Positions 1-6,810 are shown, counted from the first letter of the stretch. The stretch is 20,899 bases of DNA from Anaerolineales bacterium (GCA_018263655.1 JAANWY010000137.1:1-20899); one strand, 5' to 3'. The notes: a model not told the origin generated them from the sequence alone. Made by a program: numbers and translations.

Positions 1-20
1 TCCCCACTGCCTGAACGGTT

Positions 21-50
21 ACCACCACCCAACCACCCAACCACCCAACC
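21..50. repeat. short tandem repeat (AACCACCC units)
   Basis: About three and a half copies of an 8-bp unit AACCACCC lie just beyond the lysW stop codon. On the lysW coding strand this reads as repeated GGGTGGTT, with several G-runs spaced by two to four bases, so the transcript or the DNA could form a G-quadruplex. No protein-coding sense is evident here. The downstream gene is outside the window. Confidence 0.7.
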
Positions 51-52
51 AT

Positions 53-223
53 CTACTCCCCCCAATCCTCTTCAACTTCGGGAGCCAGGTCGACTTCCAA
101 TGGATCGACGCTCACCACTTCCAGCTCTACCCCGCAGTCGGGGCACTGAGCGATTTCGCTGAGCACGACATCGTCGCCAAACGGGACCTCGCCGGCGCAC
201 TCGGGACATGTTGCAGTTGCCAT
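53..223 (-). CDS. lysW: LysW, amino-group carrier protein for lysine/arginine biosynthesis
   Basis: The gene encodes a 56-residue acidic protein with an N-terminal zinc-ribbon pattern (CPEC at residues 6-9, CPDC at 27-30) and the diagnostic C-terminus EDWGE. In the known family the terminal glutamate gamma-carboxylate is covalently linked to the amino group of alpha-aminoadipate or glutamate. The carrier protects that group and presents intermediates to LysX, LysZ, LysY, LysJ and LysK. Length, both CxxC pairs and the tail all match the family. The ATG is preceded at good distance by AGGAGG. The partner genes are expected further left, outside the window. Upstream lie an intrinsic terminator and two lysine-rich mini-ORFs, which suggest attenuation. 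Identification is secure; whether the pathway makes lysine, arginine or both cannot be told from here. Confidence 0.95.
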   Translation of the reverse strand: MATATCPECAGEVPFGDDVVLSEIAQCPDCGVELEVVSVDPLEVDLAPEVEEDWGE

Positions 224-243
224 TCAAAAAACCTCCTCTGATA

Positions 244-287
244 AAAGCAAAAAGCGGGCTCGCCGATTGGGTCTGGCGAGCCCGCTT
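244..287 (-). terminator. intrinsic terminator/attenuator hairpin immediately upstream of lysW
   Basis: A perfect 13-bp GC-rich stem (252-264 with 275-287, 10-nt loop) is followed on the minus strand by a T-rich run (TTTTTGCTTTTAT). It ends only about 10 nt before the lysW Shine-Dalgarno sequence and lies downstream of the 640-668 promoter. Any transcript from that promoter must pass it to reach lysW. It therefore fits either the end of the preceding mini-ORF unit or an attenuator of lysW. Confidence 0.85.
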
Positions 288-309
288 GTACGCTATCTAG
301 TCCAAGAAA

Positions 310-384
310 CTAAGGACAAGCACGACTGACCAGACCGGAGTCTGGCTTGCGCTTTTTGTCTTGCTTCTTGGTGTTGAAAAACAT
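310..384 (-). CDS. lysine-rich mini-ORF 2 (candidate leader peptide for lysW)
   Basis: This 24-codon ORF starts MFFNTKKQDKKRK, with five lysines in eight residues, and stops 23 nt before the terminator stem ahead of lysW. A weak purine-rich stretch precedes the ATG. The second half is homologous at the DNA level to the mini-ORF at 552-629. Leader peptides rich in the regulated amino acid, followed by a terminator and a biosynthetic gene, are the classic layout of ribosome-mediated attenuation, here for lysine. The alternative is a conserved structured RNA or a short peptide of other function. No antiterminator pairing has been demonstrated. Confidence 0.45.
   Translation of the reverse strand: MFFNTKKQDKKRKPDSGLVSRACP
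314..347 (-). repeat. leader hairpin unit, copy 2
   Basis: On the minus strand the stem CCAGAC/GTCTGG closes a UCCG tetraloop, enclosed by an outer GACAA/TTGTC pairing. It is about 80% identical to the unit at 541-575. The differences preserve pairing (A-U here, G-U there in the inner stem; A-U here, G-C there in the outer stem), which hints at a conserved RNA structure as well as a conserved peptide. Confidence 0.55.
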
Positions 385-445
385 CTCTTGCTTCTTGATC
401 TTGTCAGTTGGATCCTGTTGATGGTAACGCTTCAGCGGTCCTGTA

Positions 446-470
446 GCGCACTGGAAGTGCGCACTACGAG
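446..470. repeat. GTAGTGCGCAC hairpin repeat
   Basis: An imperfect inverted repeat, GTAGCGCACT...AGTGCGCACTAC, is followed by CGAGCC. The same ending CTACGAGCC, with a diverged stem, is found at 6829-6877 inside another palindromic element, and GTAGTGCGTA appears twice at 14422-14445. This looks like a dispersed intergenic hairpin family, inserted here between the two leader units of lysW. Confidence 0.5.
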
Positions 471-472
471 CC

Positions 473-514
473 AAAATATAAAATCGCCGGCTCACCTCGT
501 TCTGGTGGCCGGCG
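473..514 (-). terminator. intrinsic terminator after leader mini-ORF 1
   Basis: The stem pairs CGCCGGC(T)CACC (485-496) with GGTGGCCGGCG (504-514): 11 bp with one bulge. On the minus strand it is followed by ATTTTATATTTT. It lies about 40 nt after the stop of the first lysine-rich mini-ORF, so each mini-ORF is followed by its own terminator. Confidence 0.75.
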
Positions 515-540
515 TTGGCTACGCGTTTCGGGCGTTTTTA

Positions 541-575
541 GGCAAGCACGGCTAACCAGACGGCACGTCCGGCTT
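541..575 (-). repeat. leader hairpin unit, copy 1
   Basis: This is homologous to 314-347. The inner stem CCGGAC/GTCTGG (one G-U pair) and the outer stem GGCAAG/CTTGCC are both retained. Relative to copy 2 it carries a one-base insertion after the shared KPD codons, so the two copies end in different reading frames. Confidence 0.55.
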
Positions 576-629
576 CTCCTTCTTGCCTTTCTTCGCGTCA
601 ATGACGCATACAATCATCATTATATCCAT
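552..629 (-). CDS. lysine-rich mini-ORF 1 (candidate leader peptide)
   Basis: This 25-codon ORF begins within about 2-4 nt of the predicted transcription start of the 640-668 promoter, so it would be translated leaderless or nearly so. It reads MDIMMIVCVIDAKKGKKEK followed by PDVPSG: five lysines in seven residues, then a stop. Its 3' half is homologous to mini-ORF 2. Removing one base after the KPD codons would restore a tail (LVSRAC) matching that copy, so this one may be a frameshifted relative. A strong terminator follows at 473-514. A role in lysine-dependent attenuation is inference. Confidence 0.4.
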   Translation of the reverse strand: MDIMMIVCVIDAKKGKKEKPDVPSG

Positions 630-639
630 GTCGCACAAC

Positions 640-668
640 AGTATACCAAACTCTCCAAGATTTGTCAA
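640..668 (-). promoter_or_regulatory. sigma70-type promoter of the lysW leader
   Basis: On the minus strand TTGACA (663-668) and TATACT (640-645) are separated by exactly 17 bp. This is one of the best promoter matches in the window. The start site would fall near 631-633, immediately before the ATG of mini-ORF 1 and about 410 nt ahead of lysW. Confidence 0.75.
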
Positions 669-673
669 CTCGC

Positions 674-887
674 GCATTTGCAAAATGTGCATCCCAAGTT
701 TGTAAAGCCGGTGGCCGACGCTCTCAGCCCGCAACAAGTTGCGGCGTCCGGACGCTCGAACTTGCGGCGTCCGGAGCTTGTCGAAGGGGGCCTGTCGAAG
801 GGTTCGAGATGGTAGCTCATACTGATACGGGAGTTCAGATGATGATTGCGTCATTAACAAATGTGGGATGCCGCCCTTTGCAAATGC
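674..887. repeat. palindromic element with about 32-bp imperfect terminal inverted repeats
   Basis: The left arm (674-705) and right arm (855-887) share GCATTTGCAAA, GCATCCCA and TTTGT blocks in inverted order. The interior holds a CGCAACAAGTTGCG hairpin (730-743) followed by GCGTCC/GGACGC, a motif shared with elements near 4809, 9155 and 14484. It lies between the glycosidase stop and the lysW leader promoter. No convincing target duplication was seen. No gene was found in 669-937 outside this element. Confidence 0.6.
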
Positions 888-937
888 TCCCCCCGAGAAC
901 ATGGAGCGGTAAGAGGAACCGTCTAGATGAAGTACAG

Positions 938-2395
938 CTAGCGCGGGAAGGGCTGATGATCAGGACCGGCCCACGGGTCGAATTGGGCCGGCAGGACTGC
1001 AAGCGGAGCCTCTGATGCTCGCTCCTCCTGAATCACCAGACGCGGCGGACCGCCGATGAAGCAATCGTCGTGGTCACAGATGGTGCCCGGTAGACGCAAG
1101 ATGTATGCGCGATTGACGGGCTGAGCAACGTGACGTTGATTCAGGGCATCGACTACGCGGATGCCGGCCGTCGTCGCCGGAATCTGGATCAACAGATCCC
1201 GATCGCTTCGATTCCACAACACCGTCGTATCGCCGACAGAGCGCTCAACCCGCACGACATTCACCGGACCGGAGCGTCTCAACGTAGCCGTCGTGAAGCC
1301 GGCAAAATGATCGGTGATGGTATCAAACGCCTGTAGCGCCGGCCGGCGGCTGAAGTCGCGGCGCACCAATCCGTACGGCTCGCCGCTGAACAACTCTTCC
1401 TCATCGTACATCTTGTAGACCGAGACGCGCTCGGCGCCGGCCGCGAAAGCCATAGCGAAGGCTTGGACCAAAAACGCCGGCTGCTCTTGCAACATCACGG
1501 GAAACAGCGGACCCTCGACGGGGTTGGCCGGATCATCTGACGGCGGTGCGTTAGTCTCGTTTACCCACACCGGTTTGTCAATGCCGCGGTCCAGCATGGC
1601 CCGGCGCGTGAACTGCACCAAATCGTAGACCTGTTCGGGCCGAAAGTAGGCGTGGACTGTCGCTACATCGAAGTAGTAGTTGTTGGCCGGCCCCGTTGGA
1701 TCGGCGGCCACCACGTCGAGGAAACGCAGCAGGTAAGGCCGGCGTCCGTAGTTCACGTCCCACCAGTAGGTGAACGCCCCCAGGTGAATCTTAGCATCCG
1801 GGTTGGCATCTTTTGCCGCCAGGTACGCTACCTGAACCAGCCGGTAGTAGTCCTCGACGGTGCCCTCCCAAGTCGATGCCGGATGGCCCAGGTCCCAGAT
1901 GTCTGGTTCGTTCCAGACGATCCAGCGGTCGACGCGGCCGGCGTAACGCTGCGCCATGCCGGCTACGAATTGCCCCCAAGTGTTTCCAGCGTCGTCGTAG
2001 GGGAGGTAGAGGCCGCGAGGCACGGAGATGAGGGGGGTCCCGTCGCTGGCCCAGGCCGGCGTGCTGATCAGAAGTCCGACCAGTTCGCGGCCGGCCGCCA
2101 CCTCCTGATTGATGACGGCATCGCCGAAGTACACCTCATCCCACCCTTCGACTGGCCCAGAATGCTGCTGATCTGGCGCCTCTGGCTGCATGTCGGGCCA
2201 CGAGAAGAAGAGCCTTTCCCACCCGACTTCCACTTCGTCAGCCACGCCGGCGGCCTCGTAGGCCTGGACGACGCCGAACCGGGGATCGACGGCAGGGTCA
2301 GTGTAAACGGGTGAGGCTGACAGGTATGCGAAGAGAACTGTGATGAGGGGCGCCAGCCAGCATTTGGCATTCTGTGCAGAGGGGATGTCTCTCAC
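938..2395 (-). CDS. secreted clan GH-A glycoside hydrolase (GH39/GH5-like)
   Basis: The 485-residue protein has an N-terminal hydrophobic segment (about 12-28) typical of a signal peptide. It then shows a TIM-barrel glycosidase pattern: the acid/base motif WNEPD (E163), preceded by a VDRWIVW strand, and a probable nucleophile in VWVNET (E280), about 117 residues later as expected for clan GH-A. H248-Y250 (VHAY) and the aromatic SVYKMYD segment fit active-site strands. The last 100 residues look like a small beta domain. The start is GTG with only a weak Shine-Dalgarno. It follows the metalloprotease gene on the same strand across a palindromic element; without that element the gap would be about 60 nt, so co-transcription is plausible. 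Substrate (xyloside, glucan or other) cannot be fixed from sequence alone. Confidence 0.75.
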   Translation of the reverse strand: MRDIPSAQNAKCWLAPLITVLFAYLSASPVYTDPAVDPRFGVVQAYEAAGVADEVEVGWERLFFSWPDMQPEAPDQQHSGPVEGWDEVYFGDAVINQEVAAGRELVGLLISTPAWASDGTPLISVPRGLYLPYDDAGNTWGQFVAGMAQRYAGRVDRWIVWNEPDIWDLGHPASTWEGTVEDYYRLVQVAYLAAKDANPDAKIHLGAFTYWWDVNYGRRPYLLRFLDVVAADPTGPANNYYFDVATVHAYFRPEQVYDLVQFTRRAMLDRGIDKPVWVNETNAPPSDDPANPVEGPLFPVMLQEQPAFLVQAFAMAFAAGAERVSVYKMYDEEELFSGEPYGLVRRDFSRRPALQAFDTITDHFAGFTTATLRRSGPVNVVRVERSVGDTTVLWNRSDRDLLIQIPATTAGIRVVDALNQRHVAQPVNRAYILRLPGTICDHDDCFIGGPPRLVIQEERASEAPLAVLPAQFDPWAGPDHQPFPR

Positions 2396-2454
2396 ACCAG
2401 CACCTGCTCAAGAACAGTCGTCGCGAAAGGGGAGAGCCGATCAATGCCTGCTAG

Positions 2455-2593
2455 GTTCTGTTGACATTTGCCGATTTCGTACGCTTCGATACGCCCTTGC
2501 AGGGCACTCAGCATGCGGAATCGGGCCAAAAACGACCCTTCGATACGGCTATCGCCTACTCAGGATGCGTTTTTGGCCAAATGTCAACAGGTC
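2455..2593. mobile_element. 139-bp nested palindromic (MITE-like) element flanked by CTAG
   Basis: Terminal inverted repeats start at flanking CTAG sites (2451-2454 and 2594-2597) and continue with CTGTTGACATTTG on both ends (two mismatches). The interior contains a further inverted pair GGCCAAAAACG/CGTTTTTGGCC and the ACTCAGGATG and CCTTCGATACG blocks shared with 10455-10657 and 16340-16510. The right CTAG supplies the TAG stop codon of the metalloprotease gene; the same stop would exist without the insertion. Confidence 0.7.
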
Positions 2594-4642
2594 CTAGTCT
2601 AGCGCGACAGAGTAATTGGCCAGCTCCGTCGTAAACGGCGTCATGGCCGAGATGGTGAGGACGGCCGGCTTATCGACCTGGAAGGCCGCGCGAGCGTCGT
2701 GCGCAAGGACCTGGCGAACGGTTGGCTCTTCTCCCAACTCAATGAGCTGAAGCGCCCACCGCTGCGGAAGCACGTTGTCGATGCGGACGAAACCGCTGGC
2801 CTCCCAGCCCCCTAGCCCGCCCTCGAAATCCTCAAAATAGTCAATCTCGGGGATAGCAACGTCGTCGATAGCGAGCCCCGGCGCGTTAAACCCATCGTCG
2901 GTTATGTGCTCCCAACGAATTAAGATTTCCTGGCCGGCGTACGGCGTCAAATCAATGGATTCTCTGACCCAGCTATGTTCTTCCCCGGACTGACTGCGGC
3001 CCGAATAGCCAGGCCCTAGGCCATTGCCCGTTGGGTTCTCGGTCACCGTGTGTTGGCCGGCCAGAATCTGCCAGGTCTCCCCGCCATCGGTCGAGACTTC
3101 GGCGTATGCAAAGTCGAAGAATTGCTCGATGTCATACCACAGCCAGGCTTCGAGTGTCGCTGCTTCCGTGTCAGTCAGATCAAACGCTCGAGTGACCGAC
3201 GTCACACTGCCATCGGCGCGATTGGACCACAGGAGATACTTTCCGCTGTGAGCCTCAGCAGCCAGAGCCGGCGCTGTTGCTGCACCCTTGAATCGCACGA
3301 CGGCCGGACCGCCCGCCGGCCTAATCTCCAAGTAGTCCGTGGCGTACTGCTGAACCACGTCGCCCCAACTCTGGCCTGGTGACAACGCCCGCTCCACGTG
3401 GATGGAGATGTCGAGGTCGTCATATCCATAGCGCCCGCCGGCGATCGATGTGTCATTCAAGTAGTTGGCAACGACCCAATCACGAAAGACGGCGTCAAAA
3501 CCAACACCATCTGCGGTCAGAGCTTTGTCAATGCCCGAAACGCCCCCATTGTCGGAAGCTACCAGAGCGCGAACACGCTCGGGGCCGAAGCGGTCCGCAA
3601 AGTAGCGCATGAACAGGTAGCTCGCACCGTAGTGCGAACCGGTGTTGCCCGGGTTGTCGGACCAGGCATTGAGTTGCGTATCGGGCTCGTTGGCAAAGAC
3701 AGAAGACCAACGGTCGCGGCCGTAGCCATTCAAGTAGACGGCCAGTTCCGACAGACCCTCATCAACCCAGGTGCTCTCGTTGGAATCGTTATGCCAGTGG
3801 ATCATGTGCTGAAATTCGTGGGCGATGACGGCGTCGTAGTGCGTATCGCCTGGCGAATACGCTTCCAGATTTATGTAGATGATCTCCCGCTGATTCGAGT
3901 GAGGGTTGACGGCGCTGGGGTATTCGTCGGAGCTGGAGTAGTAACCGCCAATTCCCGAAGACAGCCGGCCATTCACGATCTGAATACGTGGATCATTATC
4001 CACGCCGGGCAGCCACTCCTCGCCGAAGTAACGCCGATTCGTCGGGTACGTTTGCTCGTCGAACCTCCGTGCTGCCACCGCCAAGCCGGCTTCGGCGTAG
4101 GATACACCATCTTCGACCCACCAGGCGGCGTGCGCACCCACGTAGCGTAGTGTCGCCGTGATTTCGGAGTACGCCTCTCCGGCGCCCTCGGCGATCCAGA
4201 AACCGTCTTGCTCGCCAACGTCGTACTCGGGTGGGGCCGGGTTGATCACGCGCCGGGCACCACCCCCGAGCCGGCCTAGACGCTGGGCCAGAGTAAACAG
4301 GTCCCGCGTGGGCAAAGGGTGTGTGGCTCGGATCTTTTGAAGTGTAGACGGTTCAGGAGTCGGGGTTGGGGTTTGCGCCGGTGGTGGCTCAGCAGTCTCC
4401 CGCGTGGTGGTGAGCTCAGGCGGCTGCGTGGCCGCCCGCTCCGTCGGGGTGACGGGCAGAGCTTGGTCAGCAGCAGCCGGCAGTTGCGGTGCGGCGGTCT
4501 CCTCAGTCACCCGCGCCGATGCCGGCCGGCATTGGGACGGGTTACGCGGATCCCAGGCCCCCCTACAGCCCAGTAGAACCGCTGTCGCGAAGCCAGCAGC
4601 TGCTACAAGGACTGCGAGTGACGCCCCCCAACGTTGTTTCAC
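2594..4642 (-). CDS. lipoprotein zinc metalloprotease (HEXXH; immune-inhibitor-A/M6-like)
   Basis: With the GTG start chosen, the protein has 682 residues. A positively charged start and hydrophobic stretch (4-22) end in a lipobox (VLLGC, C26), predicting a lipid-anchored exported protein. A Thr/Pro/Glu-rich linker follows (about 50-102). The catalytic motif HEFQH is at 275-279, with a likely third zinc ligand in WVDEGLSE (E295). The C-terminal half contains a jelly-roll/MAM-like region (AFDLT...STDGGETW...GLAIDDV) as in immune inhibitor A peptidases, then a final beta domain. Secreted proteases of this kind degrade extracellular proteins. The start is uncertain: the frame is open to a TTG at 4696, with GTG codons at 4648 and 4642; I prefer those closest to the charged n-region. 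No strong Shine-Dalgarno was found. It lies upstream of the glycosidase gene. Confidence 0.75.
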   Translation of the reverse strand: MKQRWGASLAVLVAAAGFATAVLLGCRGAWDPRNPSQCRPASARVTEETAAPQLPAAADQALPVTPTERAATQPPELTTTRETAEPPPAQTPTPTPEPSTLQKIRATHPLPTRDLFTLAQRLGRLGGGARRVINPAPPEYDVGEQDGFWIAEGAGEAYSEITATLRYVGAHAAWWVEDGVSYAEAGLAVAARRFDEQTYPTNRRYFGEEWLPGVDNDPRIQIVNGRLSSGIGGYYSSSDEYPSAVNPHSNQREIIYINLEAYSPGDTHYDAVIAHEFQHMIHWHNDSNESTWVDEGLSELAVYLNGYGRDRWSSVFANEPDTQLNAWSDNPGNTGSHYGASYLFMRYFADRFGPERVRALVASDNGGVSGIDKALTADGVGFDAVFRDWVVANYLNDTSIAGGRYGYDDLDISIHVERALSPGQSWGDVVQQYATDYLEIRPAGGPAVVRFKGAATAPALAAEAHSGKYLLWSNRADGSVTSVTRAFDLTDTEAATLEAWLWYDIEQFFDFAYAEVSTDGGETWQILAGQHTVTENPTGNGLGPGYSGRSQSGEEHSWVRESIDLTPYAGQEILIRWEHITDDGFNAPGLAIDDVAIPEIDYFEDFEGGLGGWEASGFVRIDNVLPQRWALQLIELGEEPTVRQVLAHDARAAFQVDKPAVLTISAMTPFTTELANYSVALD

Positions 4643-4808
4643 AATCACGCTACGTTCTTGATTGCTCGGGGCGCTCGAGAGACCTTCGGCGAACAAGAGG
4701 CAACCAGAGTACCAACATTGTCAAGCTGCTCAGTCCAGTCGGGTGTGTGTCAAGTTGTGTCACTTGTGAAACGTATATGCCTGCCTGTGCGGGGCACGCA
4801 GACAGGCC

Positions 4809-4849
4809 TCGAACAAGTTCGAGCGTCCTGGACGCTGAAACTTGTTTCA
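4809..4849. repeat. AACAAGTT double-hairpin repeat
   Basis: Two small hairpins, TCGAACAAGTTCGA and TGAAACTTGTTTCA, flank an inner GCGTCC/GGACGC pairing. The eight-base core is shared with copies near 730, 9155 and 14484, while the stem bases vary in a complementary way. It lies in the 315-bp gap between the metalloprotease and CtpA genes, where no gene was otherwise seen. Confidence 0.65.
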
Positions 4850-4932
4850 GGTCTTGAGTGTTTGGCCCTGCACCTAGGCGCCACAGCCGCTGGGACATTG
4901 GACTTATGGGGAAATTCCAGGCTCTCCAGTCG

Positions 4933-4952
4933 GGCGCGCTTTTGTGCGCGCC
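4933..4952 (-). terminator. stem-loop just after the ctpA stop codon
   Basis: A perfect 7-bp GCGCGCC stem with a 6-nt loop lies 5 nt past the stop. There is no T-run on the minus strand, so it may stabilise the 3' end rather than be a full intrinsic terminator. Confidence 0.4.
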
Positions 4953-4957
4953 GCTTG

Positions 4958-6217
4958 TCACCGGTACGGAATAGGAGGTGGTGGATCGAACTGATGCTGG
5001 AGGGTCCACCGCGCGATGTTCAATTGGTGATCCACATCCCCTTCTTCGGGTTGTGTAACACGGTGATCTGGCTCCAGGCCGACGCTGTCGATTTCATGCT
5101 GGTCGCGCGTGAGCCAATGGGCCGTCGTCACCCGGATGCTACCGCCGTTCCGAAGCTGATGAACGTTCTGCACCGACCCCTTGCCGAAGGTGCGCGTACC
5201 CATGAGGGCCGCTCGACCGCTGTCCTGGAGGGCGCCGGCAACGATCTCTGATGCACTGGCACTCCCTTCGTTGACGAGCACGACCATCGGCCAATCGTAC
5301 GGCTGGTGCTCCTTCACGTCGAGAGGGCGGCTAGAGCCATCCGCGTCCTGCCACCAAGCCGCCGGGCCTTCGGCAACGAACCGACTGACAGTCTCAACGG
5401 CGGCATCGAGAAAACCGCCCGGGTTGTTCCTGAGATCCAAGACCAAGGCTCGGGCGCCCTGCTCTTCCAGATTGCGCAGACCCTCATCGAGCTCCCCAAC
5501 CGTGCGGCCGCTGAAGCTGCGAATCGCCAGATAGCCAACTTCGTCGCTCAGCATGCGACTCTTCACGGTGGCTAGCTCGATTTCTGCTCGAACGATAGAT
5601 ATTGAGAAGGGGTCAGCAACACCTTCGCGTCGGATGGTCAATGTGACCGCTGAGCCCTCTGGACCACGGACCAGGGAGACTGCCTCCAGCAAGTCCATAT
5701 CCTCGATGGATGTCCCGCCAACTTCCAGAATGACGTCGCCGGCTTTGAGGCCGGCCTCGTCGGCCGGGCTGTCCTCGAGGGGGGAAACGATCGTGAGCCG
5801 ACCTCCAATCATGTCGACTGTGGCCCCGATCCCCTCGAACTTGCCGGTGTCATCTTCGCGCACGATCGCATTCTGCTCCGGATCCACGTAGTGCGTATAC
5901 GGGTCATCCAGAGCTTCGACCACGCCTTCGATGGCGCCATCGATCATCGTCTGGCGGTCTGCTTCGCCGAAGAAGTCTTTCTCGAGAATGTGCCACACAT
6001 CCCAGAAGACATCAAAGTCTTCCCTTATCTCCCCCGGCGCTCCGGCGGCTGTGCGGGTCGTAATGAAACTGACGGCATCATTGACAAGCGGTACGCGGGA
6101 CGCAATGCTGCTCGTCGGATATTCGGCCACGTGGACGCCGGCCGTGAAGCTGACGCCGGCGACAAGCAGCGTGAACACCACAAGAGCCGTCAGGGACAGG
6201 AAATGTTTACGCCACAT
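4958..6217 (-). CDS. ctpA: S41-family carboxyl-terminal processing protease (CtpA/Prc type)
   Basis: The protein has 419 residues. A single N-terminal membrane segment or signal peptide (about 8-30) places it in the cell envelope. A helical N-terminal region is followed by a PDZ domain (about 124-210, including the GIGATV and SPADEAGLKAGD motifs) and the S41 core. The catalytic serine is S321 in NEGSASASE and the general base is K346 in TFGKGSVQ, exactly 25 residues later as in E. coli Prc. Family members trim the C-termini of exported proteins. A strong Shine-Dalgarno (GAGGGAG) precedes the ATG, and a promoter-like sequence lies about 36-64 bp upstream. It appears to be a single-gene unit, followed downstream by exported hydrolase genes. 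Confidence 0.93.
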   Translation of the reverse strand: MWRKHFLSLTALVVFTLLVAGVSFTAGVHVAEYPTSSIASRVPLVNDAVSFITTRTAAGAPGEIREDFDVFWDVWHILEKDFFGEADRQTMIDGAIEGVVEALDDPYTHYVDPEQNAIVREDDTGKFEGIGATVDMIGGRLTIVSPLEDSPADEAGLKAGDVILEVGGTSIEDMDLLEAVSLVRGPEGSAVTLTIRREGVADPFSISIVRAEIELATVKSRMLSDEVGYLAIRSFSGRTVGELDEGLRNLEEQGARALVLDLRNNPGGFLDAAVETVSRFVAEGPAAWWQDADGSSRPLDVKEHQPYDWPMVVLVNEGSASASEIVAGALQDSGRAALMGTRTFGKGSVQNVHQLRNGGSIRVTTAHWLTRDQHEIDSVGLEPDHRVTQPEEGDVDHQLNIARWTLQHQFDPPPPIPYR

Positions 6218-6252
6218 AGGTTTCTCCCTCGATGATGAGTACTTGCTTGCGG

Positions 6253-6281
6253 ATTCTGGCCAAACTTGCGGAGGTAGTCAA
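6253..6281 (-). promoter_or_regulatory. probable promoter of ctpA
   Basis: TTGACT (6276-6281) and CAGAAT (6253-6258) are separated by 17 bp on the minus strand, with a start about 30 nt before the coding ATG. The -35 box lies inside a 13-bp sequence that is duplicated at 6385-6397. Confidence 0.5.
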
Positions 6282-6397
6282 AGCCCAGTTTTGTAATTTT
6301 TCACACGGAAAGCGCGCGTGTTGCAGGTATTTCTGATGTTGCGACAGACACACGTAGGTGAAAAACCTGGTTTCCTCCGCTATGGTCAAAACCCAGT
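6277..6397. repeat. 13-bp direct duplication flanking a 95-bp segment
   Basis: GTCAAAGCCCAGT (6277-6289) and GTCAAAACCCAGT (6385-6397) match at 12 of 13 positions and bracket a segment with inverted TTTTTCAC/GTGAAAAA. This may be the target duplication of a decayed insertion; the inverted repeats do not reach the ends, so the call is tentative. Confidence 0.35.
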
Positions 6398-6478
6398 GAC
6401 TAGTACAGCCAGTTATTATACCATAAAAAGCCCCAGAATGACCAATGGCGCCCTCGGCGTTCAAGAATTCTAAATTTG

Positions 6479-6576
6479 ACCCTTGCGAAGGTTGCGAAGT
6501 AGCCCCACAGCGAAATAACACGCGATAACCGACGGTGATTCTACCACGAAACCGGTTCACAAACCTTCGCAAGGGT
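6479..6576. repeat. ACCCTTGCGAAGGTT inverted-repeat element
   Basis: Perfect 15-bp arms (6479-6493 and 6562-6576) enclose about 68 bp. AATTCT-containing flanks on both sides may extend the arms to about 6466-6594. The same ACCCTTGCGAA arms occur inside the element at 9277-9397. Confidence 0.65.
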
Positions 6577-6595
6577 AGGGGGATTCCAGAATTTA

Positions 6596-6651
6596 AAACC
6601 TCCCAAAGACCCAAAGATTTATGAGGGAAATGGGCCATTTTTGGGAGGTTT
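6596..6651. repeat. AAACCTCCCAAA inverted repeat
   Basis: Perfect 12-bp arms (6596-6607, 6640-6651) with a 32-nt interior. On the minus strand the distal arm runs into TTTTAAA, so it could act as a terminator. The neighbouring 6652-6802 stretch shows no supportable gene. Confidence 0.5.
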
Positions 6652-6810
6652 ATTTCCCTGGAAGTCCCTAGCCAAGCGCATCTTCTAAGTCAAATTTAGA
6701 ACTGCTGCTCGTCGTTTCCTTAGACTGCCGCCAGCCACAAAGACAGAGGCCATCAAGTCCATGGCTGCAAGAAGTACGATGGCCAGATTGACCGAAATCT
6801 TTCGAGTGTA

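Noticed and set aside
224..640. A known lysine riboswitch or T-box upstream of lysW
   Set aside because: I could not find the conserved lysine-riboswitch core or a T-box sequence with specifier loop; the mini-ORF and terminator layout fits better.
1652..2314. Long plus-strand open frame of 220 codons opposite the glycosidase
   Set aside because: It is antisense to a gene with clear catalytic motifs, has no recognisable protein features, and arises from high GC content.
3398..4150. Plus-strand open frame of 250 codons opposite the metalloprotease
   Set aside because: It is complementary to the HEXXH region of a well-supported gene, with no ribosome-binding site or motif.
4700..4780. TTGACA sequences upstream of the metalloprotease as promoters
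   Set aside because: Two TTGACA hexamers are present on the minus strand, but neither has an acceptable -10 box 16-18 bp away.
6207..6638. Minus-strand open frame of 143 codons upstream of ctpA
   Set aside because: It runs through several inverted-repeat elements and into the ctpA start in another frame; composition is not protein-like.
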